Positions 38,040 to 48,400 of a DNA stretch of 64,000 bases are shown here, in pieces; positions within the stretch are counted from its first letter, which is position 1, and each line of letters opens with the position of its first letter. Under the pieces are notes generated by a model, which saw only the letters and a list, made by a program, of their open reading frames with translations, was not told the origin of the DNA and searched no databases. Both the position numbers and the translations under genes were made by a program. The DNA comes from Atriophallophorus winterbourni (Eukaryota; Platyhelminthes; Trematoda; Plagiorchiida; Microphallidae): contig JACCGJ010023775.1 of the NCBI GenBank assembly GCA_013407085.1, positions 1 through 64,000 of the forward strand, written 5' to 3'.

Positions 38040-38760
38040 AGTTAAATATTCCAATTGAAGAGTGAAATCATAATATCATTCTCATGCCAAACTGTACTAA
38101 GGTGCTGAACGACTGGACGCAGGTATAGGATGAGTAGAGTGTTTAACAATTTAAAGAATATATAGCTTCGTATAGTGGGGGAGATTTTACGAAAAATCTC
38201 CCATTTGCGAAAAAATGTTCTCATGCCTCGCGTCTTATATAGCTTTTGAAAAACAAGTCCCAGCCTGTCTGTGTGGTCTTTTTTGACCCGGTGAAACTGC
38301 ATCTGCTAACAGGATAATGGGCGAAGTCAGCTGCATAGCACCTCTAATCCACTTTGCTTCGTGGTGGTGGAGCTCGTACTTCAATGAAAGCGGTAGAATT
38401 AGAGAAGAGAAATCCCTTACTTCTAACTTCCACTGCTTTTTGCTATATCCACTAATGAAAAAGGTCTCAGGAGTAAACCTAGTGGGACTATCCGGAGATG
38501 GAATTCCGTAACACTGTCCAAAGTTGCATTCAACTTTGTCTTGCAAAATCCTGAGACGACATTGTCGCCAATATTTGTCAACATACTTTTTCTTTTGGTT
38601 CCATTGGTATCGTGGAGAGGTAGCACTTGCTGCTTGAACAACAGCATTGGCGTACATCTCAGCGCTTCTATGTAGAGGACACCATTCCGTTTCTGTGGAT
38701 ACAAATACGAGAAGCAGTGGGTAGCGTATAAAATCTATGGTTCGACTGCGGTAGACCTGA
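38040..38760 (-). mobile_element. LINE C-terminal remnant, minus strand
   Basis: Same DNA family as 30300-30640 (shared CGGTGAAACTGCAT... and AGTCAGCTGC blocks). Two minus-strand frames (38657-38235 and 38302-38042) overlap and are separated by a frameshift. They encode Trp- and Lys-rich sequence and the block SYIFFKLLNTLLILYLRP, resembling the post-polymerase region of a LINE. It lies upstream, on this strand, of the 35.2-37.3 kb element and may be another copy of that type. Confidence 0.5.
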
Positions 38761-38819
38761 GCTCCTGCGGATTATTTAGAAGGTGAGAGAGGTCTTTGCG
38801 TTTCATTAGACGGCTATAG

Positions 38820-41330
38820 CCGGCCTTCAGATGGGCAGCCCCCAGTCAATAAATTGCCTCCCACCGCGGTCTGCTCTCCTCATTGCGGAGATGGAGATTA
38901 GAAACCGACCGAAAAGCAGACTCTCATTTTCCGGTACCAGTAAAACGAACGCAGATCAACTCTGAAACTGTAAACTTGAAACATCCGGTCGATGCTCATG
39001 GATTTCATGACGACGATTCAAATATCACAGTTGTTGTTATTAACAAATAGCTAAATGCGTAAAGGTCGAGGTGGCTGCCCTGCAAGGCACTCAGTTACCA
39101 GACGCTAGAATGCTAACAGAAGGAGATTACAATATTCTGAAAGGTATGGGCTCTGATGAGCCTCCAATCTACGGAGTTTGGTTCACCGTGCGAAACAGTA
39201 AACTAAAAATAACAGAATTAAGAAATAGCTGAAGTGAACGGATTTGGACTCTAAATTGGAAGTGCAGTAACGTTACCATCATATTGGTCAACATTAATGC
39301 ACTGAGACTCCCTCTGATGCCTGCTGATTAAGACGCTTTCCGCTAGGCGCACTTATATGGAAAGCGTGCTTTTTAATTGATCAAATCAAAGCACCAACTG
39401 CGACGATAAAACATTTACTGGTTTGGACAAACTGAAGATTCAACAGACTAGATTAAACCTCAAAACGTTCGGAGATGACTACTGTTTAAGACGAAAAACT
39501 GTCAGCGTTCGTTAATTTAAAAAAATGTGCTAATAGGAAAGCTCAGGACATCTCGTAGTAGCTAGAAATAATCTCCAGCAAATTGTTAGGCAATGTACAA
39601 AGGACTATTGGGTTAAAAATAACGGTATGTATGATGGGATGCTAAGAACATAGAACAACAGCATTTACGTAGCTGTCGGGTAACCTGTTTGCCAACGAAA
39701 CTTAAGTCGATAACTTCTCTTCTCTCTTTCCTAAGGACAAAATGGATATACCGCATGAAAACGTTGAGCGCTTACCAACCATTGAACACTTTGATATTCT
39801 CCCTACTCTTGATGGGCTCGTCGTCTTAGCAAGCAGAAAGTTTATTAGTGATGACGGAATTCCACATGTGCTCACCAAATACTGTAGAACAGCTTTAATG
39901 CAGCCACTTCTCAGATTCTTTCATTGATTCACGCGGGAGGATTGTGTTTAACAAGAGGTGTGAGACATCAATATCATCACTCGTTTTAAGAATAATGTTG
40001 ATTAAGGCGCCTGCAACAAATAAAGAGGGCTCTCGCCTTTGAATGCTGTAGGCAATTTGTTTCCCAAGGTTTTGAAAATGCGTCTCCAAGAATTCGATGA
40101 CAGTGGATGATCAAATGTAGACTTGAATTTCTCAGTAAGACAACTTCAAAAACATTGTCCTAAGAGCGTATGTCATTATGCGCCATTTTTTGATGTGACA
40201 AGAACATTTTACTACTCTCTAAGACTGCTCAAGCACGTCATTCCTTTCAACTTTGGCGTGAAGAATTCAGTCTATATTAACTGTTGCAGTTCAGATGCTT
40301 TTACAATTCGCCATGGCGTCAAATAAGGGTTTTTTCTGACTACAATGCAGCTTAGTATTCCCTTTTCTCTGCTGCCTAAGCACACTTTCATAACGACTAC
40401 AATAGGTGTTTACCTACGAACGCGATGAGGTATCAAGCATTTTAACATGGACCACTAGAGAGCACAAACCAAGTTACAGGATATGCTTACCAGGTAGCTA
40501 ACTTCTGTAAAACCTCCAGTCACTAATGTACTGCGTTTCATAGACATGTAAAATTTTGCGCTGACAATCAGCCTGAGCAAAGTCAAATTCCTTGGTTAAA
40601 AGATGGTATCGCCTCCCATCAACAATTGTGAAAACGGTCAGATTGTATCAGTACATCATTTCACACAGATTGTTCAAGCGTTATGAATAACATTTCGCTA
40701 GATACAGAGATCGATAAACGAATTTGCGGAGCAGCTGCCATTTTGTGTCGATTGAACACTCTTGTCTTGGGAGACCGCAATTTGAATGTGAAGACAGAGA
40801 TGCTGTTATACAGCGCGTGAGTACTAAATGCATTACTGTGCAGCAGTACAACTTAGACCATCCACAAAAGACACGAAAGAAAACTGAATGCTTTCCATTT
40901 ACGGAGAATCTGCGTATACTAAATTAATCTTGAATGATTAAATTAATGAATGCTGATGTACTCAGCAAACCTAGTTTATAGAGCATGTTCACCTTACTGT
41001 GACATCGCGCTTACGCTGGCTGGGTAGTGTGTACGGAATAGAAAATATTCGTATTTCATATATGCTAATCTATGGTGAGTTCAGGTGAAGAAGTCGACCT
41101 ATGGGTAGACCGTACTTTTGGTACCAAGACAATTGCAAAAAAGATATGAAAGCTCTCGACATCGACCCTTTCATTTAGAAAGAAATCCCTCTTGGCCGCT
41201 CAATAAAGAGGCGTATGTAAACGTCTTTTACAAGCCGGGGAAAGACAGATAGAGCGCTTGGATGGTGAACGTCGATCATGCATCCGGCCTGCAACTGACT
41301 CCGATAGACTGAGTACTGTCTATCGCTTGA
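38820..41330 (+). mobile_element. RTE-like LINE, decayed full-length-like copy
   Basis: Endonuclease part: VAALQGTQLPDARM at about 39070, VWFTVRNSKLKI at about 39178-39210, ERIWTLNWKC near 39235. Pre-polymerase part: a GMYDGM segment near 39626 and ENVERLPTIEH, PTLDGL, DGIPHVL at 39760-39880. C-terminus: EIDKRICGAAAILCRLN near 40710, the GDRNLNVKTEMLLY block near 40770, and a final block RWLGSV, GRPYF, KKDMKALDIDP at about 41015-41170, the signature end of RTE-type LINEs. The catalytic middle is lost or scrambled. Confidence 0.7.
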
Positions 41331-42185
41331 GCACTGCTAGAGAGATATTCACTATCGTATCGAACTGTTTAGTCCTTTAGAATGCTGCGAAGCATGAAAG
41401 GATTATGTGCTTATGATGTACATCCATGGTGTGACATCGCCGATAGCAGCTTAACAAAAAATTGTTAAGAATTTATTTTAGGCATACCGAAGATGAATGC
41501 AGATAAAAAGCTTGCTCGGCTTTTTTACAAGTTATTTATTGGGGCGCGATGCATCATCCAGTATAGAAGACACCTTTAAAAGCAATACAGAAAAACAAAG
41601 AGCTGGTTATTTCTGCAAGCGTGTTCCACTTGATCAAACTCAAAATCTGCATCCTCATATCCCCGAATAACCAAAATTAGTTCAACAGTGTTCGGTCTTA
41701 ATAATTTAGGTACGTTTTGGATGATTTCGAAAATATTGGCTACTCGTCAGTAGCCCCTGAACTAAAACATTCCTGAATCGAAAGTATGCAAATTCATTCT
41801 CAGTAATTCACGTGGAAGAAAACTGACCGAATTATATATACATCTATTCTCTGCAATACTAGTTTTTTCATTAATCCATGCATTTATACAACCAATTCAA
41901 CATAACACAATATAGCATTATTCTGCAATATTTAATCTAAATTGTGCCCAACAAAATTAACGATTGCCTCCTTAAAGTTTTCCTTCGAAAACGGATGAAT
42001 GTGGGTGAGTAACGTTTCGAAAGCATTTACGTCTGGTAGATGAAGCTAATCAGCTAGCGGTGGAAGAATGTTTTCAAGGTAATTCAAGGTTTTTAATAGT
42101 CTAAAAAGCAACAAGCTTAACAACAACCATAGGATGGTAAATATTGAAATTTAAGTGCATAAACAATATAAGAACATTTATCAAA
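41331..42185. other. unassigned intergenic sequence
   Basis: Nothing recognised; no motif-bearing frame. It precedes the hammerhead ribozyme and could include remains of the element that carried it. Confidence 0.35.
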
Positions 42186-42187
42186 CA

Positions 42188-42341
42188 GTATATAAGTGTT
42201 TTAAGCTACTCATGAGTACCAATTCGCTTGAAATTTCCCAAGGAAGTCCATTAAAGGAAGCACTGGACTCGAGTTTCGCTCTCATTAGAGCTCATCAGCA
42301 GTGCATATCCGTGCTTGGTCTGGGATTTTATATAAGTGTTC
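42188..42341. repeat. short direct repeats flanking the ribozyme
   Basis: TATATAAGTGTT occurs at about 42190-42201 and again at about 42330-42341, bracketing the hammerhead at a spacing of about 140 bases. It could be the edge of a repeat unit or a target-site duplication; the sequence is AT-rich enough that chance is possible. Confidence 0.45.
42239..42318 (-). ncRNA. type I hammerhead ribozyme, complete core
   Basis: On the minus strand (core 42304 to 42260): stem I strand GCACTG, CTGATGA, stem II GCTCT-AATG-AGAGC (5 perfect pairs), GAA, palindromic stem III ACTCGAGT, cleavage triplet GTC, then stem I return strand CAGTGC (6 perfect pairs). Self-cleavage is expected after the C at 42266. 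Beyond an internal loop, stem I extends with CCAAG pairing to CTTGG, the usual type I layout that allows tertiary loop contacts. All invariant core bases are present. Short palindromic stem III types are known from Penelope-like elements, which often act as dimers in this form. Here no intact element surrounds it, but a Penelope-like element lies at 63 kb. Confidence 0.9.
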
Positions 42342-43349
42342 TGGAAACGAATAATGCAATAAAAATTCGTCTAATTTCGTTTTGAGCAAGAAAATCTGTG
42401 ACTGCAATTTCTTGCTGCATAGCGGGAAAAATCAGATTGCTTGAAAGACTTCAGTGGAGAAATTCCCAGGAAAGAATCAGTATAGAAGGTTATTGGGTAA
42501 CAGTTGTAGCATAATGATATTTTCGAGCTCGATTTTTGCTTCTTTTGTATGTACTCGCAAATTATACAAGTAATTGTGTGAGATGGACTAATAGGAGCGA
42601 AATCAATGTGTATTCAGTTTAAACATTTTTACGGTATGCTGAATCACTTTCCCACGAATAACTCATATTTTTTAAAAACTCTGATTTACGCTTTTACGTG
42701 CTATCGTATTATCAGACAATTCCGTGTTCGTTGTCAAAACATTTAAAGTCATCAGGCGATAGTCACCCACTCGGTCTAAATGCTGCTTTTTTCACCACTT
42801 TCCTGATTATCGTGTGGTTACGGTAACTCGGTTCAATTCATGCCTTTGTCGCTCTGAGGCTATTTGACAGCCTTGGTGCTTAGATAATTATGTTCGTTAA
42901 AGATTTATCTTGAATTTGGAGACCACCTTATCCAAGGTTCACATCAAATTTACAAGCTCAGTTTAGGCTATGTCCTTGAAGACTATACTGGCTTGCTTTT
43001 CGGCTACCAATAAATGGTTACCAGTCATCTGCGTCGTGATTCATCATTGGTTTGAATCATTATTTACGCATCGAATTTTCTTTCGCTTACATTGAGATGA
43101 GTTCAATAAATGCAAATTATTCCAGGAGAAATTTAGATGTACGTTATCAGTTTAACATTACTAGGGATGATCGCCGTAGCAGTTACATTTGACAAATTAA
43201 CATCTTGGACTATTCGAAAGACTACCACAGATCAATCTCTGTGCATTATTGCAGGAATGCCAAACAACGGATGTGAAAATAAACTAATGCATTAAAAACG
43301 GCACGTAAAAATTTTATCAAGATGCGGCAAAATTAAATATGGCGCAAGA

Positions 43350-44225
43350 TTAGTTGGTACGATCATTGCGTTCATTCATTTGAGCCCACACTCATGTAGA
43401 TAGTTTTAACACACATTATCATGAACAATAATGCTCATTTGCTTGTATTTCGTTCCAACACACACCACACGACCGGTTTCGTGCTGTTTACACTCATCAG
43501 GTAGGGACAGTAGGATCAGGATCCGCATGCCATTGAAACAGTGTTAAAAAATTAATAAGGTTCTGCTTGTATGCAATGTTGATTAAGGTTGGTACGATCA
43601 AGCCGTTAATGTACATCAGCCCACATTCATATATTTACAACCTATGATCATGAAAGCAAAAGTTCATTGACAGGCATTTCCATATCACACATACCGTACG
43701 ATCCATTGCGTGCTGTTTGCGCGCTCCAGTTAGGGACAGTATGATCAGTATCGCAATGCGCTTGAAACAGTGAAAGAATGCACATTTGCATGCATTTTCA
43801 CCACACACACACACACACACCACGACTAGATTCGTGCAGTTGGCTCTAATGATATAAGGCCTATAGGATCATGATTTTAAACAGGTTGCTCGTACCATCC
43901 TTAACCATCAGTAGCATACAAAGGCAACTTGTTTACCAATATTCCATTGTTTCAAACGCATGCGAATCGTGATTTACTGCCCGAACATTATGAGTGCAGA
44001 AAGCATGAAACCGGTTGTGTCGTCTTTGATGGAATTGCACGCAAATAAGCATTTTTATGGTCATAGGTTTAAACACTATCTACATGTGTGTGAACTCATT
44101 TTAACGAACGGGTTGGTCATACCTATCTGAACAAAAATTGCCGTGCAAGCGTAACTTGCTTACCATTGTTCCAGTATTTCAAACGCGTGCGGATTCTGAT
44201 CCTACCTTCCTTACGCGGAAGTACA
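43350..44225. repeat. cluster of hammerhead-type repeat units in both orientations
   Basis: At least two or three minus-strand units (ribozyme positions near 43485, 43715 and 43835) meet two plus-strand units (ribozyme positions near 44000 and 44205). Each unit carries the family blocks: TTGGTACGATC-type, CCCACACTCATGTAGATAGTTTTAAC-type, CATTTGCATGCATTT-type, the ribozyme segment, GGGACAGTA-GATCAGGATCCGCATGC, and GAAACAGTG. Spacing between neighbouring ribozymes on a strand is about 210-235 bases, suggesting a unit of that size in tandem. A (CA)n tract interrupts at about 43801-43820. Layout resembles short hammerhead repeats that spread as dimers. Confidence 0.75.
43466..43506 (-). ncRNA. 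hammerhead ribozyme core of the dispersed repeat
   Basis: Best-preserved core of the main repeat family. Minus strand: CCTAC, CTGATGA (43500-43494), stem II GTGT-AAACA-GCAC, GAA, palindromic stem III ACCGGT, GTC cleavage triplet (C at 43471), then GTGTGG. Stem I pairs GUG with UAC (one G-U) before a mismatch. Short stem III and stem I suggest weak single-molecule activity and possible action as a dimer. Confidence 0.7.
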
Positions 44226-45252
44226 CATTTTTTAAAATCTTTTGTATGCTGACATCTATACAATCAATTGTACTGGATGTGTACATAAATTTTAACAATA
44301 AATCGTGTTCAGTTCATAGTTGTTTTAACTTTTTAAAATATCAAGATTTAAAAATGTCTACTAGAAGAAAGTTTAATGGATTCAAGAATTACTTATATAT
44401 AAGGAGACATTGTTGAAATGTACATAGTCGATAATGGAATGATGATAAGTAGACAAAATGACAAATTACTGGACGTAAAGTGTTGCGAATCATCTCATCG
44501 AACCGTTTACTCGAAAATGGTGTTCATGCGACGCGAATTCCTAAACACATGAGAAATATGTTTGACAAGTGAATAACAAAGTCCTATTCCCGTGGGTTTA
44601 GATAGGCAGACCGAAAAAGAGAAAACTTTTAAACTCAATTTCCGTATTTGTATCAATTTGCTTGTATCGACCCATCTGGTGGGGGTAGTGTGATCCGGAT
44701 CGGCATTGTTTAAATTGTTTAAAAATAAGCTAAGTTTAATTACCCTCACTGTACTACATCCATTGTGTAACAGTGGTCATAATTAGCACCTTTAATAAGC
44801 TGTGTAATAGATAAAAGAACTCGGTATTTGATACATGTGAGCAATTACGAGCATCAGGGTATTACATATCCTGTTGTTTTGTATATATGAAATTACAATC
44901 TATTCGAGACTATGGGATAACCCTATTTACAATTGCGTGCAAGTAATAAAACAGGCCGTTAAACAACCGATATTTTTTCGAAGATCAAATCCTGATATTT
45001 GTATGCCATTTCTACATTCCTTGAGGACAAGGTGGATATGATTGACTACATAAGTTGTGCGCAAATTCGAAAAATCAGTGTGCAACAACTTCTAAAAGAA
45101 TGTGAGCCTTCCTCAAATAATTTTGTTATTTTTTTCTGGTTAACAAAGAAAACGAACCGTTTTTTCAACCGGGAAATTTATGCTCAGTAACACGCATATA
45201 AATGAGCAAAGCAAAAAGCACTTCAACTATGATTGTCTAAAGAAAGCGACTG

Positions 45253-45491
45253 TTAAATGTAACATTTTCGCATTCCGTATTTGTCCTTCATTGGCAGACG
45301 GATGAGGACCAACTTGTTGCGCGCACTCAAAACTAATTTTGCTTTAAAGAGCATCGGTGTGTTCCAACTGGGTGATTTATCGGAGAACAGAAACGAGACC
45401 TTGAAATCCACTTCAACGTGAACCATCCCAACTTGCTCAGCAATCGTACCGGCAACACAGGAAACGATGTCGTTCATTAGTTGGAACATCC
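45253..45491 (-). CDS. integrin alpha exon g (calf-2 end)
   Basis: Acceptor GGTAATAG|GG, phase 1 as required. Encodes MFQLMNDIVSCVAGTI, MVHVEVDFKVSFLF and MLFKAKLVLSARNK, matching the C..VG.L, V.FRV, F...A pattern just before the membrane helix. The frame ends at a stop 45255-45253 with no hydrophobic helix; either a non-standard donor near the end is used or the 3' end is lost. Confidence 0.65.
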
Positions 45492-48400
45492 CTATTACCT
45501 GATAGAGAAATGTTCTAACATGAAAAATGTTTTCACATGTTGATTCAAATCGTATAAATGATGCATGACAAGCGATAAAAACGGAAAGATATATTCCGAT
45601 TGATCGTAATCGATATTTTGTTGCGTTCGACATAATCATCTCAAAAATATTGCTTTTAATTGAGTCGCAATTGTGGAAGAATTGGGAGCACAAATTGTGA
45701 ATAAAATCTCAGACAAATCAGTTCGGGCTTGTTAGTCAATGCTTCATATCATACGGACCCGGATGGTACTGCTCTACTTGATGAGTGCATACGGCACGAA
45801 ACCGGTGGTGATGTATGTGTTATAAAAATGCCTGAAAATGATATTTATTAAGTCGAAATTAAAAACCAAATGGTCGGTCGAACATACCAGACTATCATAT
45901 GTAATGATTGCGACAAAAAGTTTTTTAATTATAAAGCTTTGCTCCAGAATGGAATGGATATAAATCCCCCTTTATATTGGATTGCTTTTCATGTAATTAT
46001 AAAAAAAATAATATATTCCTAGAGCCGAAGGAAGATGGCAATAATGGGTGTGTGAGAAATTTTGTTAGTCGTTAATGTGTTAAGCACATTAGAGTCCCCA
46101 ATTATCAAGATTCTTTTATGGTATATCGAGGCTGGTCGACGTTGCTTGACGAGAGTAGACGTATTAAAAAATAACGGGCTTACAGTGGAATATAAATTAC
46201 ACTGATTATGTAATCATCGCTTGTTGTCATTGTCAACAAGCACCATAACGTGTCATAAAATACCAAGTAAAATCGGTGAGTTCTATGCATGTGACCTTTT
46301 AATCATAATAGGGTGCTACAACTCTTACACATGATGCACGTTCTTGAGTGAGCAGGGTCATGGCAGCAATCGCTAAATCATAAACATGGAATTTCGGGTC
46401 GAGCAAAGTTTCGGAGGTGGTTTTGCCGCACATATAGCGCCAATTTCGTGAAATTTGTTGATCAAGCATTTGTCATTGGTATAGAGGCATTCAATAACAT
46501 TTTGGTTAAACGAAGATAGTTATTGTTATGTGAGGAAACAACCGCCATTGTCGCGCCGACTCCATAAGGATCGAAAATACTTTATTTACAAAGAGTTCAG
46601 TTGTATATCGGCCATGTCGGTATTTTCAGGTTGAGAGGCGGAAATACAATTATCTTGTTTAGTTCGAAACATTAATCCATCTGGTTTCAGCACACACATG
46701 AGTGTCGTTGGAAATCATTTTTAGAAACCACTGTTAAGTAAGTATGCCACATCTAAAGCTCTATGGTCTGTACATAACTAACTCGCTAGTGTCAATGAAA
46801 AAACAATGGGTTGGATACTGCAGCATTTAGTTTATGAACTTTCCGTTAGGAAGCACTGCTCCTGGCGAACCAAACACCTAATAGCAGATTAGCCTGAAAT
46901 TGGAAACTACTCTTAATCAGTGGAAACATTTCAACTTGGTCATCAGTTTGGACTTTAATCATTATTGATGCATTATTGATACATAATCGACATATGTTGT
47001 TTCAAGAACGTTCTACCCTCATGTACTTGATCTCCGCAATATTGTTCAAATAAATCGTAATTAGCGCTTATTTGGCTTTCCGTTGATGAATAGTGGTTTT
47101 CGAAACGCGCAATTTTATTGATGCGGTCGGGACCTACTGGCTTCATTGAATGCCTTCCTGGAGCAAATACGTTTTCTCGCCGAGATTGCAAATCATACAT
47201 AGAATATGCCTTCATGCATTTTTTACATACATGCTTGATTCCGGAATATATTTTCGTCAAATTCCGGAACTTTGCTTGTAAAACTGTATGGCAGATGAGC
47301 TAAATCATCGTGTATGGAACGAATTTCGTAAACATTCAAATGGAATTGACTACATGAACAAAACGCACTTCGTCACATATTCCGTTGATAGTTGTCTTCA
47401 AGCTTTGATAAACGACTGACAGTTCTTATGAAATAAAGAAAAGATTTTGTTCAAATTTGGATACAAGATTATCACGAAATAATGTAAGAACTCTCGTGAT
47501 CGAAGTGGTTGTTTTAATTGTTTATGTTTCAATGGTGTTGAGGGCGCTTTAATTTATACAGTGCATATTTCAGTTCTTAGCTCAACTTATGTTAGCAAGC
47601 CGGAATCCAGGAACATATATGGATTGTGATGTTGTTTCAAACAATATGGTTTAAGCTTTGACAGTGTATCCCACTGTGAACGTTGTCATAGATGACACCA
47701 TTTAATGTTTCAAATTTTTCCACAAAATAGCTTCGTTTCTCTCGTGTATATTTATTCCGTTAGCTCACCGTTAGTTCAACAGAGCTCGTGCATTTCAGGA
47801 CTGATTATCACTTAGTTGCGAGAAAACCATGAAATTTGACAAAGAATTTCATCTGCATGCACATAAGAAATTTTGTTCATCACCATGGGCTTAAGACCTT
47901 CAATATTTGTCTAGGGACATGTAATTCAACAGTTTGTTCATGCCAAACGTAGTATTAAAATTGAATTTTTATCATGAAATTGATTTTACAGTTATGGTCA
48001 TTATATAATGTTTGGGAACATGGATTATATATCACAGATTTTATAAAATTTGCGACGGAAATATCGGATGTGGTTCCTTTTTATAACTAGAATATTGTGA
48101 GTATTCAGTGACGCACATATACTCTATAATTTGTTTAATTTATCGCTTATGAATGATATAAACCATTTGAAATCGGTGAATATTGTTATTTGCTTGTAAG
48201 ATACCAAATAGTTTGCGATTTTCCACATTGCTATCGCACAAAAATGTTGCTTGAACTTACTTAAAATATCCTTTGTTTGTCCCAAGTAATCTGCAAGTAA
48301 AGAGTCAGTATGTTTCTTGCTGCAATAATTTCTCATTCATGGATTAGTGCAGCTTTTTTAACATCAGTATAGTTAATCAAATGTTTTACAATCCTAAAGC

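Noticed and set aside
39149..39175. CTGATGA near 39149 as a hammerhead core.
   Set aside because: It is part of the RTE-like endonuclease coding remnant and lacks the GAAA box.
44999..45190. Plus-strand frame DKVDMIDYISCAQIRKISVQ with an acceptor- and donor-like border.
   Set aside because: Short, unmatched to any family I recognise, and no partner exons nearby.
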